A stretch of 64,000 bases of DNA, from assembly GCA_963756525.1 (NCBI GenBank), contig CAVWNR010000007.1:1-64000 (forward strand), in the 5' to 3' direction. Below, one piece after another: positions 57,601-64,000 of the stretch. The translations under genes and the position numbers were made by a program. The notes under the pieces are model-generated. The model ran no database searches and was not told where the DNA came from. It saw nothing but the letters and a program-made list of their open reading frames with translations. This DNA is from CAVWNR01 sp963756525 (GTDB taxonomy: Bacteria > Actinomycetota > Actinomycetes > Mycobacteriales > Jatrophihabitantaceae). Every line of letters begins with the position of its first letter. Positions within the stretch are counted from its first letter, which is position 1.

Positions 57601-58490
57601 TGGTCGGACGGCGCGAGCAGCGGCACCAACCGGGCGGCGGTCGGTGGGTTCGGCCAGGCGCCGCTGGGTAGTTGCGGAAAGCGTGTGGCCAGATCCGACA
57701 CGGTGACCGACGCTCCTGCGGCGACCTCGTCAACGGGCCAGACGGGGCTGCTCTCGCCCAACCGGATCGTGCGCGGTACGGCCGGGTGATCGGTCGCAAT
57801 GCCGGATTGCGCGGCGAGCCGGGCCTGGGCCATCGGCGCGTCGAAGAGGTAGGTCGCGGTGAAGGGCAGGCTGCGGTGCTCGCGTCCCAGCACGTGCCCG
57901 GCGGCGGCGAACACTGCCCGCTCGGAGCGTGCCCCGACCAACGCGGCGCCGAGCGAGCGGAGCAGGCCCATCCGACGCTCGGCGACGATCCGCTGGGTGT
58001 CTTCGCTGACGACGCACAGCATTCCCTCGACGGCACCGCCGTCGCCGGCAAGCGGGCTATAGGAGAACGTGTGGTAGGTCTCCTCGGCGTAACCGCTGCG
58101 TTCGAGGAACAGCAGCAGCGCCTCGTCCCAGGTCGCGGTGCCGGTGGAGACGACGCGTTCGATTCGTGGGCCGATGTCGGCCCAGATCTCCTCCCACACC
58201 TGGCTGGCCGGCCGGCCGAGCGCCCACGGGTACTTGCGGCCCAGCGTGTCGCGGCGATAGGCGTCGTTGCAGAAGAACGTGAGCTGCGGTCCCCAGGCCA
58301 GCCACATCGAGAAGCGCGAGCCGAGCATCAGCCGCAGTGCGCTGCGCAGGCTCCGCGGCCAGTTGGCGGGATCTCCCAGCGGGTTCGCGTGCCAGTCCAC
58401 CGCGGCGATGTCGCGGCCGATCTGGCCGCCGCCGAGCGCGTCAGCGAGCGCGCCACGCTGGGCCGGCCCGTCGCCGGCGGCATGGTTCAC
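54690..58490 (-). CDS. hybrid PAS-GAF histidine kinase / REC / PAS / SpoIIE phosphatase / HATPase protein
   Basis: 1266 residues, GTG start. Order: PAS-like sensor (about 45-165); GAF (about 175-340); HisKA with His364 in NVSHEFRTPL; HATPase with N-box NLLSNALKF (about 479-487) and DTGVGIG; REC (about 633-750) with the phospho-acceptor Asp682 in LTDVMMP and Lys in VKPF; a second PAS (about 770-885); SpoIIE/PP2C phosphatase (about 905-1135) with GGDWYDV, GDVMGRG, FYTDG and DDDVAIL metal residues; and a C-terminal RsbW-like HATPase (about 1145-1266) with AADELVTNAIQHG. It joins two-component signalling to partner switching: the phosphatase should act on STAS antagonists, three of which lie nearby. 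No membrane span, so it senses inside the cell. Confidence 0.88.
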   Translation of the reverse strand: MNHAAGDGPAQRGALADALGGGQIGRDIAAVDWHANPLGDPANWPRSLRSALRLMLGSRFSMWLAWGPQLTFFCNDAYRRDTLGRKYPWALGRPASQVWEEIWADIGPRIERVVSTGTATWDEALLLFLERSGYAEETYHTFSYSPLAGDGGAVEGMLCVVSEDTQRIVAERRMGLLRSLGAALVGARSERAVFAAAGHVLGREHRSLPFTATYLFDAPMAQARLAAQSGIATDHPAVPRTIRLGESSPVWPVDEVAAGASVTVSDLATRFPQLPSGAWPNPPTAARLVPLLAPSDHSTRGFFLTALNRYRPADDDYLAFIDLIAGQLSAAISAARAFDTERRRARALAELDQAKTTFFTNVSHEFRTPLTLLLGPAEDALADDAAALPAVQRERLQIVRRNGQRMLKLVNAVLDFSSVESGAAAADPRPVDLAALTAKIAETFRPAVERAGLDFIIDTPELSRAWNVDPEMWTKIVTNLLSNALKFTFHGSITVTLREVNDEVELAVADTGVGIGADDQAHLFERFHRVAGTQARSYEGAGVGLALVAELVSLHDGSSQVRSQPGVGSTFTLRLPVTVSQASAAAVTVDAVESVSETVAAYLAEAELWLVPTVGDPDEKGDATGEVATGDRPRVLVADDNADMRRYISALLTDFCQVEVATDGGQALEKALVDPPDLVLTDVMMPNLDGFGLLANLRSNPRTQHVPVVMVSARAGEDAAAEGLDAGANDYLVKPFTGRELRARVRANLELDRTKRLVTALRRSQILLDRAQRLAGVGSWERDLRTGAVTGSAELLRQLEMNAQTLSERGILAATEERVHPADAATVRSALGAALEQAQPLSYEARLVRADGTARLYRTVGEVDYDDDGRPLRLRATHQDITEQRRAEHALAQAAAARHAAAREHEIAVELQRSLLPATTFDVEALDVAGFYHSASDGAQVGGDWYDVIDIGAGRSAVVIGDVMGRGVRAAATMGQLRAAVRAYARLDLPPADLVNLLQGTVDDLGGNQIVTCIYGVYDPGDHSLSYANAGHPPPLLHRGSGELERIVELSCPPLGTGRHPVHGHHLTLQPGSTLLFYTDGLVERRDTPIDTGIDALSEQFRCHADADVAAIPGLLAGALLQPPIDDDVAILTARLPDDAGPPAHLAFEVPAVAEATRGVRARLAGLFSIWSLPAAAAADALLAADELVTNAIQHGAAPIDMQLRRTRQHLIIEVRDRGPKPPQRRNPSATDPHGRGLLLVDALGERWGVRHTLDGKSVWCMLSAG

Positions 58491-58565
58491 CGGTCCATTG
58501 TCCTGGTCCGTGCAACCTCAGACGCCGTGCCACCCCCACCGTTGGCCTAATGGCAGGATGCCCGC

Positions 58566-58910
58566 ATGGACCTGACCGTTCAGTCGCGCGCGAGCGGCGA
58601 TGCGCTGATCCTGACGATCGCAGGGGACGTCGACTCCTACTCCGCCCCCGAGCTCGCTCGCGCCTTCGACGAGGCCATCGATAGTGGCCGCGGACCGGTC
58701 ATCGTGGACCTCACCGCGGTCACGTTCCTCAACTCCGCCGGCCTGGGCGCCCTGGTCGCGACGCACAAGCGGTTGCTCTCCGCCTCGCGTGCAATGCGGC
58801 TGGTCTGCACCGACGAGCGGATCATCAGACTGCTCGAGATCACCGACCTCACCGAGGTTTTCCCGATCGACGCCTCGATCGACGCGGCTCTCGCCGAGGC
58901 CGCACGATGA
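58566..58910 (+). CDS. STAS-domain anti-sigma factor antagonist (RsbV-like), 1
   Basis: 114 residues. AGGA lies eight bases before ATG 58566. One STAS domain: LTIAGDVDSYSAPELARAFD, VIVDLTAVTFLNSAGLGALV and the C-terminal helix ERIIRLLEITDLTEVF. The Ser in FLNSAGLG is the usual phosphorylation site. When dephosphorylated, such proteins bind an RsbW-type kinase and free a sigma factor. It is divergent from the giant kinase/phosphatase gene by 75 bases, which suggests that this phosphatase is its partner. Confidence 0.85.
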   Translation: MDLTVQSRASGDALILTIAGDVDSYSAPELARAFDEAIDSGRGPVIVDLTAVTFLNSAGLGALVATHKRLLSASRAMRLVCTDERIIRLLEITDLTEVFPIDASIDAALAEAAR

Positions 58911-58941
58911 TCCCGCGTGGCCCCGGATGTTCGGCGCAGGA

Positions 58942-59325
58942 TCAGCGATCCTCGGCGGTCAACATCGTGTCGAGCCCGGTCAACGCGAGCAGCTTCGCCA
59001 CCGGGTGAGAGTCCGCCACGCCGGTCAGGACGAGGCTGCCGCGACGTGCGGCAAGCTGCTGGTGTCCGCGCACCAGCACGCCCAGCCCCGCGCTGTCGCA
59101 GAACGCCAGGCGTGCGACGTCGATTTCGATGTCAACGCAGCCGTCGTTGAGCTGAGCCTCCAGCGCGTCCGCAAGCTGCTCGGCATTGGCGACATCGAGT
59201 TCGCCGGACAGGATCAGCCGGCACCGTTTCGTCTCGTCCACCGAGACCACGACGGCAAGGCCGCCCGGTTCGGGCCGCTGCGGATCCAGCAACGGGTCTT
59301 CTCGCACGGTCACTTCGGCGGTCAC
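58942..59325 (-). CDS. STAS-domain anti-sigma factor antagonist (RsbV-like), 2
   Basis: 127 residues, GTG start at 59325. STAS fold with RLILSGELDVANAEQLADAL, VARLAFCDSAGLGVLVRGHQ and VAKLLALTGLDTML. The phospho-site Ser is in FCDSAGLG. An extended N-terminal segment (REDPLLDPQRPEPGG) is not seen in the other two. It converges with the first STAS gene, 31 bases apart. A long hairpin lies in its leader (59339-59382). Confidence 0.85.
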   Translation of the reverse strand: MTAEVTVREDPLLDPQRPEPGGLAVVVSVDETKRCRLILSGELDVANAEQLADALEAQLNDGCVDIEIDVARLAFCDSAGLGVLVRGHQQLAARRGSLVLTGVADSHPVAKLLALTGLDTMLTAEDR

Positions 59326-59338
59326 TCCAGGTCGGCAC

Positions 59339-59382
59339 CTCTGCGGAATGGACGCGCAAAGCGCGCGAACCGCTCCGCAGAG
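59339..59382 (-). other. hairpin in the leader of STAS gene 2
   Basis: CTCTGCGGA (59339-59347) pairs with TCCGCAGAG (59374-59382), and GCGC-AAA-GCGC forms an inner stem. It lies 14 bases upstream of the GTG at 59325 and could hide or shape the ribosome site. Confidence 0.5.
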
Positions 59383-59521
59383 TAGTAGGGGTACCGGCTT
59401 GTGTCAGCCGTACATCGACTTTAACTCATCGCGTCGATGCCGACCACGGGCGCTCGCCCGGCGAACGAGAACCGCAGCTGTGCCTGCCTGAACGGCGGAC
59501 GGGCAGCCCGCTCAGGCCTCG

Positions 59522-59677
59522 CTACCAGTAGTGACGCCGGCCGCCGATCTCGCGCCCAGCGAAGCCGACGATCGCCAGGATGGCGCCGATCACCAGGATG
59601 ACGATCCCGATCGCCCAGAGGATGGCAATCTTGAAGATGAACCCCAAGATCAGCAGGATGATGCCTAACACGATCAT
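59522..59677 (-). CDS. DUF6131-family small membrane protein
   Basis: 51 residues: MIVLGIILLILGFIFKIAIL, then a second hydrophobic stretch IGIVILVIGAILAIVGFAG and the tail REIGGRRHYW. This matches the DUF6131 pattern of small two-span actinobacterial membrane proteins. ATG 59677 follows GGGAGAAAG. A sigma-B-type promoter lies at 59771-59797 on the same strand. Small two-span proteins of this kind are often general stress genes; the function is unknown. Confidence 0.75.
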   Translation of the reverse strand: MIVLGIILLILGFIFKIAILWAIGIVILVIGAILAIVGFAGREIGGRRHYW

Positions 59678-59770
59678 TGCTTTCTCCCTCTCGCTGCGGA
59701 TAAGGCTGATGATCGCGGATCCGACGCACTGACCTCCCTGCTTTCCGGCTGTCCGTCCGCAGCCGCCCTG

Positions 59771-59797
59771 ATACCCCCGGCCGGCGGTTGTCTAAAC
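59771..59797 (-). promoter_or_regulatory. sigma-B/SigF-type promoter for the DUF6131 gene
   Basis: On the minus strand GTTT (59794-59797) and GGGTAT (59771-59776) are 17 bases apart, a good match to the GTTT-N15-17-GGGTAT class. The leader to ATG 59677 would be about 85 bases. Confidence 0.65.
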
Positions 59798-59942
59798 GTC
59801 TTCCTCCATTACCTGCGTGCTCGGCCGGCATTTCCGGCACGTTTGCGCAACCGAGCGCATCTGCATTGCGACGCTACGTGCCATGTTGCTTCCCAGCCTG
59901 TCGGGAGCGATAGGACTGCTCCGCGGCGGGTAAGACGCCGGT

Positions 59943-61064
59943 GTGCACGCACCGGGCATGACGATCGACGAGCTGACGGTTCACGCCTTCACCGTCCCGA
60001 CCGACGGCCCCGACGGGAAGGAGTCCGACGGAACGCTGAGCTGGGACTCCACCACGATGGTGCTGGTCGAGGCGCAAGCCGGCGGGCAACTCGGAATCGG
60101 CTACACCTACGGCGAGGTCGCCGTCGCCGGACTGATCGAGTCGAAGCTGCGCTCGATCGTCGTCGGAATGGACGCCTTCTCGCCGGCGGCCGTGTGGCAG
60201 CGGACGTTCGCCGCAATCCGCAACGCCGGGCGCCCGGGAATCGGCGCGATGGCCATCTCCGCAATCGACGTCGCGCTGTGGGATCTCAAGGCGAGGCTGC
60301 TCGGTATTCCACTGGTAGCGCTGCTGCCGTCCTTCCACGACGCCGTCCCGATCTACGGCAGCGGCGGGTTCACGAACTATTCCTTGGACCGGCTCGCCAC
60401 CCAGCTCGGCGGCTGGGCCGAGCAGGGCATCCCACGGGTCAAGCTGAAGATCGGCCGCCATCCGGATCAGGATCCCGACCGGCTCGACGCAGCGCGCGAC
60501 GCGATCGGCGCGGCGACCGAGCTGTTCACCGACGCCAACGGCGCGCTCGGCCGCAAGCAGGCTTGCTACTGGGCGGCCCGGCTGGCCGACGAGTGGGATG
60601 CGCGCTGGTTCGAGGAGCCGGTGAGTTCAGCGGACATGGAAGGACTGCGCATGGTCCGCGAGCGGGCGCCCGGACCGCTCGAGGTGGCCGCCGGGGAGTA
60701 CGGCTATGTGTTGCGGGACTTCACCAACCTGCTCGCCGCAGGGGCCGTCGACTGCCTGCAGGCGGATGTCACCCGCTGCGGCGGGATCAGCGGCCTGCTG
60801 CAGGTCGCCGGCATGTCGGGCGGTTACCACATCGACCTCTCGGCGCACTGCGCGCCCGCGGTCTCCGCGCACGCGTTCTGCGCTGTGCAGCGGCTGCGCC
60901 ATCTGGAGTACTTCCACGACCACGTCCGCATCGAGCACATGCTCTTCGACGGCGTGCCGGAGCCGGAGCAGGGCGCACTGCGTCCGGATCCGGACCGTGC
61001 CGGGCTGGGCTTGGATCTGAAGCGAGTCGACGCAGAGAAGTACCGGGTGTACGGCTCGAAGTGA
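59943..61064 (+). CDS. enolase-superfamily enzyme (mandelate racemase / muconate lactonizing type)
   Basis: 373 residues from GTG 59943; ATG 59958 is an alternative. N-terminal capping domain, then a barrel. RVKLKIG holds the KxK catalytic lysines; metal ligands are the Asp in FTDANG, the Glu in WFEEPV and the Glu in AAGEYG; DCLQADVTRCGGISG and the His in DLSAHCAPAVSAH complete the set. It abstracts the alpha-proton of a carboxylic acid, such as a sugar acid or amino acid derivative; the substrate is unknown. It lies inside the stress-signalling block but shows no link to it. Confidence 0.85.
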   Translation: MHAPGMTIDELTVHAFTVPTDGPDGKESDGTLSWDSTTMVLVEAQAGGQLGIGYTYGEVAVAGLIESKLRSIVVGMDAFSPAAVWQRTFAAIRNAGRPGIGAMAISAIDVALWDLKARLLGIPLVALLPSFHDAVPIYGSGGFTNYSLDRLATQLGGWAEQGIPRVKLKIGRHPDQDPDRLDAARDAIGAATELFTDANGALGRKQACYWAARLADEWDARWFEEPVSSADMEGLRMVRERAPGPLEVAAGEYGYVLRDFTNLLAAGAVDCLQADVTRCGGISGLLQVAGMSGGYHIDLSAHCAPAVSAHAFCAVQRLRHLEYFHDHVRIEHMLFDGVPEPEQGALRPDPDRAGLGLDLKRVDAEKYRVYGSK

Positions 61065-61105
61065 TATCGAGCCGCACCTCGACGATTTCGACAGGAGGGC
61101 AGGGC

Positions 61106-61843
61106 ATGGAGACGACACCGCGGCACGCCACTGCAGCGGACTCCCAGCCGGGTAACGACACGCCGGCGTGGCTGCGCGATACGGTGCGCGCGATCGAGGC
61201 CGACCGGCGCCTGGACGCGGTGGGCGATCTGCTGCGGCCGGTCACCGACGCGCTGCTGCGCGATCCTCGGGTGGCCTCCGTGCTGCGCGGCGACCTTGCC
61301 GGGCACGCGCTGCATCCGCGGCTCACCGACCTGCCGCTGGGCGCGTGGTTCAGCGCCACGCTGCTGGACGTCTTCGGCCGGCGCCGCTCGCGCCCGGCCG
61401 CGGCCGGGCTCGTCGGGTTCGGGCTGGTTGCCGCAGCGCCGACGGTGGCCAGCGGTCTGGTGGAGTGGTCGAGCACGTCCGGGCCGGACCGCCGGGTAGG
61501 CGTCGTGCACGCGGCAGTGAACGCCGCGGCGGCCAGCTGCTACCTCGTCTCGTTCGGGCAGCGCATCCGCGGTCGGCACGCGCGCGGCGTTCTCGCCGGG
61601 CTCGCCGGCGGTGGGCTTGCCGTCGTGGGCGGCTACCTCGGCGGACACCTTGCCGTGGTGCGCAAGGTCGGAAGCGTCAGCCCCGGCTTCGGGGCGGATG
61701 CCGGCGAGGGCACCCCGGTCGATCTGCCGCCAGTCGTCGCGCCGTCCGAGGGCGCCCCGGTCGAAGAGCCGCCAGTCACCGGGTCGTCCGACGGTGGCCC
61801 GGCGACTGGCCCGGCGGCTGGTACGGCCGGCGTCAGCGGCTGA
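61106..61843 (+). CDS. DUF2231-family membrane protein
   Basis: 245 residues. AGGAGGGC precedes ATG 61106. After a soluble N-terminus comes HALHPRLTDLPLGAWFSATL, the hallmark of DUF2231 proteins, in which His and Pro lie at the start of a span. Four spans follow (AGLVGFGLVAAAPTVASGLV; VGVVHAAVNAAAASCYLVSF; GVLAGLAGGGLAVVGGYLGG). The Pro/Glu/Val-rich tail has a repeat of VAPSEGAPVEEPPVTG type. Some relatives bind heme or act in redox; the role here is unknown. It follows the enolase-family gene by 41 bases. Confidence 0.75.
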   Translation: METTPRHATAADSQPGNDTPAWLRDTVRAIEADRRLDAVGDLLRPVTDALLRDPRVASVLRGDLAGHALHPRLTDLPLGAWFSATLLDVFGRRRSRPAAAGLVGFGLVAAAPTVASGLVEWSSTSGPDRRVGVVHAAVNAAAASCYLVSFGQRIRGRHARGVLAGLAGGGLAVVGGYLGGHLAVVRKVGSVSPGFGADAGEGTPVDLPPVVAPSEGAPVEEPPVTGSSDGGPATGPAAGTAGVSG

Positions 61844-61906
61844 GGCTGCTAGGGCCCGTTCACTTCGCCTGCTGGCTGCGCAGCGCCTCTGCCAGCTCGT
61901 GTGTCG

Positions 61907-62305
61907 CTACGCGTTGGCGGCGGCTGCCATCCGCTCGATCGGCGTCGCGATGAACAGCACTCCGTCCAGTCCGGTGAGCTGCAGCATCCGCTCGACCGGC
62001 TGGCCGACTCCGGACAGGATCAGCGTGCCGCGCCGGGCGAGCAGCCGCTCATGCGTGGCGAGCAGCACTCCAACGCCGGTGCTGTCGGTGAAGCTGAGTT
62101 CGGATAGGTCGATGCTCACGAAGCGGCGACCGGCGGCCAGCTGCCGGTCGAGTTCGGCGACGAGCCGGCGCGCGCTGCCAAGGTCCAGTTCGCCGGCCAC
62201 GGCCAGGCGGCAGCGCTGCGCGTCCTCGGCCAGCACGGTAACCGCGAACTGGCCGGGCGCGTTACAGGTGAGAGCGTTTGCCGTCGGTGCAGAATCAAAC
62301 ATCAT
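61907..62305 (-). CDS. STAS-domain anti-sigma factor antagonist (RsbV-like), 3
   Basis: 132 residues from ATG 62305 (ATG 62302 is next to it, AGGGG upstream); a longer frame to 62356 exists but lacks a ribosome site. RLAVAGELDLGSARRLVAEL, IDLSELSFTDSTGVGVLLAT and VERMLQLTGLDGVL show the STAS fold. The phospho-site region is FTDSTGVG, with Ser then Thr, unlike the SAGLG of the other two. It is followed on the same strand, upstream, by the PAS-GAF-ANTAR gene (62478-63791). Confidence 0.82.
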   Translation of the reverse strand: MMFDSAPTANALTCNAPGQFAVTVLAEDAQRCRLAVAGELDLGSARRLVAELDRQLAAGRRFVSIDLSELSFTDSTGVGVLLATHERLLARRGTLILSGVGQPVERMLQLTGLDGVLFIATPIERMAAAANA

Positions 62306-62321
62306 GGCCCCTATGGGGGAA

Positions 62322-62333
62322 TGAGACGTCTCA
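62322..62333. promoter_or_regulatory. palindrome upstream of STAS gene 3
   Basis: TGAGACGTCTCA is a perfect 12-base palindrome 17 bases before the ATG at 62305. It could be an operator; no regulator is assigned. Confidence 0.3.
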
Positions 62334-62477
62334 CCGTGCGCTGCATGAACCAACAATGGGCCGACTGCGAGCGCTCAACGCGGTCGAGGCGGGGAAGGCG
62401 GCTAACCTCTTAGCTACTTCGATGGTAGCGCGCTGAGTCCACTTTACGGAATGCCCATTCCGCGTAGGCATGCGGAT

Positions 62478-63791
62478 TTAGCGGGCAGCCCACTCGGGAA
62501 GCGCACCGGTGTAGGCAACTTCGGCGGCGATCTCACGCAGCTGCCGGTGCGTTCGCTGCGACGTGCTGCGCAGGAGCGTGAACGCGCGCTGCTGGTTGAG
62601 TCCGTACTGCCGCATGAGCACACCGAGCGCCACGCCGATCTCGCGGCTGGTGCACAGGGCCGCTTCCAGGTTCTCTGCACGGCTCTGCTCGACGGCCCGG
62701 CTCAGCGCCAAGGTGGCGTGCTGCGCGTAGATGTCGGCGATCGCGCGCGCCTGCGAGCCGAACAACCCCGGCCGCTCGTCGTAGAGCGTCAGCGTGGCGC
62801 CCGGCTGCTGACCGAGCTGCAGGCAGTAGACGAGCACGGCGCGGATCGACGTCTGGTGGCTGATCCGTGGCGCGAAGCAGCCCCATCTGTCCTCGACGTG
62901 CAGGTCGTCGATCTGCACGGTGCACTTGTCACGGAACGCCTGCATGCTGGGCCCGCAGCCTGCCTCGTTCTCCGCATCGGCCACTGCCTCGCAGAGCGGC
63001 GAATCAGTGGCCGCCATGACCCGAAGCCGAGCGCCCTGGACGCGCGAGACCATCCCGGCCCGGCAGCCCAGCAGGGCCACGCAGTGCTCGGCGATCCGCG
63101 ACGCGGTGCTGGCCAGATCCGGCTGCTCGGCCAGGTCCCGGACGAGCTCGGCAAAGCGGGCCGAGATCTCCAGGCTCGGCGCGACGCCCTGCCCGTCACT
63201 GGCCGGCTCCGCACCGCGCTCACGTAGTTCCCAGTGCAGCCAGCTGCGTTCGCCACCCGGATCGGTGGAGCGCCGTCCTGTGATCAGCGCCGGAACGCTG
63301 CGGCCGTCCGCCCGCAGAAGACATACCTCGGCCGGGGCGGGTGCCGCGCCGAACGGCGCCGCGACCGCCGCCAACCGGCTGATCAGGGTTCGTACGTTCG
63401 TCCGATCCGAGACCGCGACGGCCCCGATCAACGTGCGCGGCTGCTCGCTCGACTTGGTCAGGCCGAGCAGCTCGCGCGCCGCGTGGTTGAGCTGGACCAG
63501 GTTTCCCGCAGCATCGGTCTGCAGGTACGCAACCGGTGCATAGGCGAACAGTTGCTCATATGACGCGACGAGGACGTCCAGTCGGCGTGCCGACACGGCC
63601 ACCTGCTCGCTCTGGATGCGCAGCTCTTCATCGGTGAGCAGCAGCTGCGAGCCGATCTCGTCGACGACGCGCGCCACCTCACCGTTATCCTCCGCGCGAT
63701 CGTGGACGATGGCCCGCAGGCGCTCGCATTCGCGGTGCAGCCGTGCCACCAGCGACTGGATCTGGTCCGTGTTCGGCAGCTCACCGCCCAT
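62478..63791 (-). CDS. PAS-GAF-ANTAR signalling protein (RNA-binding antiterminator type)
   Basis: 437 residues. An N-terminal coiled coil (about 10-75) is followed by a PAS domain (about 78-200: LFAYAPVAYLQTDAAGNLVQ), a GAF domain (about 215-365: VSRVQGARLRVMAATDSPLC, RDKCTVQIDDLHVEDRWGCF) and a C-terminal ANTAR domain (about 370-430: EIGVALGVLMRQYGLNQQRA, FTLLRSTSQRTHRQLREIA). ANTAR domains bind paired hairpins in RNA and prevent termination. Its input is unknown; cysteines in the GAF part (ALLGCRAG, EAGCGPSM) could sense redox or a ligand. It sits upstream of STAS gene 3 on the same strand, 172 bases away. Confidence 0.85.
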   Translation of the reverse strand: MGGELPNTDQIQSLVARLHRECERLRAIVHDRAEDNGEVARVVDEIGSQLLLTDEELRIQSEQVAVSARRLDVLVASYEQLFAYAPVAYLQTDAAGNLVQLNHAARELLGLTKSSEQPRTLIGAVAVSDRTNVRTLISRLAAVAAPFGAAPAPAEVCLLRADGRSVPALITGRRSTDPGGERSWLHWELRERGAEPASDGQGVAPSLEISARFAELVRDLAEQPDLASTASRIAEHCVALLGCRAGMVSRVQGARLRVMAATDSPLCEAVADAENEAGCGPSMQAFRDKCTVQIDDLHVEDRWGCFAPRISHQTSIRAVLVYCLQLGQQPGATLTLYDERPGLFGSQARAIADIYAQHATLALSRAVEQSRAENLEAALCTSREIGVALGVLMRQYGLNQQRAFTLLRSTSQRTHRQLREIAAEVAYTGALPEWAAR

Positions 63792-63870
63792 GCCTCCCTA
63801 CCTCCCCCGGCAGCGCCGGGCTCTAACCGTCGGCACCGGCTGCCGGCAGCGGCGCCCCTGTTACTTACGC

Positions 63871-63896
63871 GGTTACGTCTGTCCCAGGGCGGGTAC
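63871..63896 (+). promoter_or_regulatory. sigma-B-type promoter near the right edge
   Basis: GGTTAC (63871-63876) and GGGTAC (63891-63896) are 14 bases apart, that is GTTA-N15-GGGTAC. It points to the gene starting at 63985, about 80 bases on. Confidence 0.5.
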
Positions 63897-63984
63897 ACCC
63901 CGGATACGACGTAAGCCTGCCGCCCGGAGGCACGCTCCGGGTCAGCTGCCCAAGGGCGCAGCGCATCCCCACACGGAGGAATCC

Positions 63985-64000
63985 ATGACCGACTACCCCG
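63985..64000 (+). CDS. start of an unknown gene, cut by the window edge
   Basis: ATG 63985 follows a good ribosome site, GGAGGA at 63976-63981, and reads MTDYP before the window ends. The sigma-B-type promoter at 63871 would drive it, so it is probably a stress gene. Nothing more can be said. Confidence 0.55.

Noticed and set aside
55395..57671. Long open frame antisense to the sensor kinase
   Set aside because: Same reason: shadow of a high-GC coding strand with well-supported domains.

Overview
The window is high-GC DNA with dense genes on both strands, many GTG starts, LuxR, GntR, ANTAR and STAS-family regulators, and sigma-B-type promoters. This is typical of a free-living actinomycete (Actinomycetota); I cannot assign a genus. 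No tRNA, rRNA, CRISPR array, transposase, integrase or phage gene is visible, so the content looks chromosomal.

Layout. 1-6316 is the 3' part of a very long cell-surface protein built of about 14 DUF11-type repeats, ending in an LSFTG sortase-like signal and broken by two single-base deletions. 6510-9146 is a secreted six-hairpin glycosidase. 9303-12850 holds a small helical protein, adenylate kinase, a MDMPI-type protein and an NCS2 purine permease. 12912-16401 is a copper unit (copZ-copA) in which CopA carries an unusual exported C-terminal extension. 16631-22241 is a large LuxR-family ATPase regulator followed by a flavoprotein, a membrane protein and a secreted beta-propeller. 22461-26787 encodes a secreted BNR/sialidase-like protein and a GH27 alpha-galactosidase. 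26903-30727 has a decayed VOC gene and a complete 5-oxoprolinase set (pxpA divergent from gntR-pxpB-pxpC). 30813-36388 is mixed: a Clp-N/HTH pair with twin operators, an ornithine cyclodeaminase-like enzyme, an SGNH hydrolase and a CsbD stress protein. 36419-37895 is a decayed patch (two gene stubs, a palindromic element, a frameshifted glycosyltransferase). 37943-44887 has small-molecule enzymes, including a VOC-TrmO fusion. 45046-49311 is a modular GH92 mannosidase behind a LacI-type palindrome. 49426-54680 has a quinone reductase-like enzyme, a lipoprotein, membrane and beta-helix secreted proteins, and DUF6098. 54690-64000 is a stress-signalling block: a 1266-residue sensor kinase/phosphatase, three STAS proteins, a PAS-GAF-ANTAR regulator, small membrane proteins and sigma-B-type promoters.

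Two themes link genes. One is extracellular glycan breakdown: the six-hairpin glycosidase, BNR protein, GH27 and GH92, the last two sharing a C-terminal module. The other is partner-switching stress control, in which the SpoIIE phosphatase and HATPase domains of the giant kinase could act on the nearby STAS proteins.

The most unexplained DNA-level signal is a family of long palindromes around a GTTGATGTTGGA arm (10503, 11187, 49326, half copy at 11381), plus two other large nested palindromes (9186 and 36671). Four genes or gene remnants carry frame breaks or deletions, from either decay or base-calling errors.
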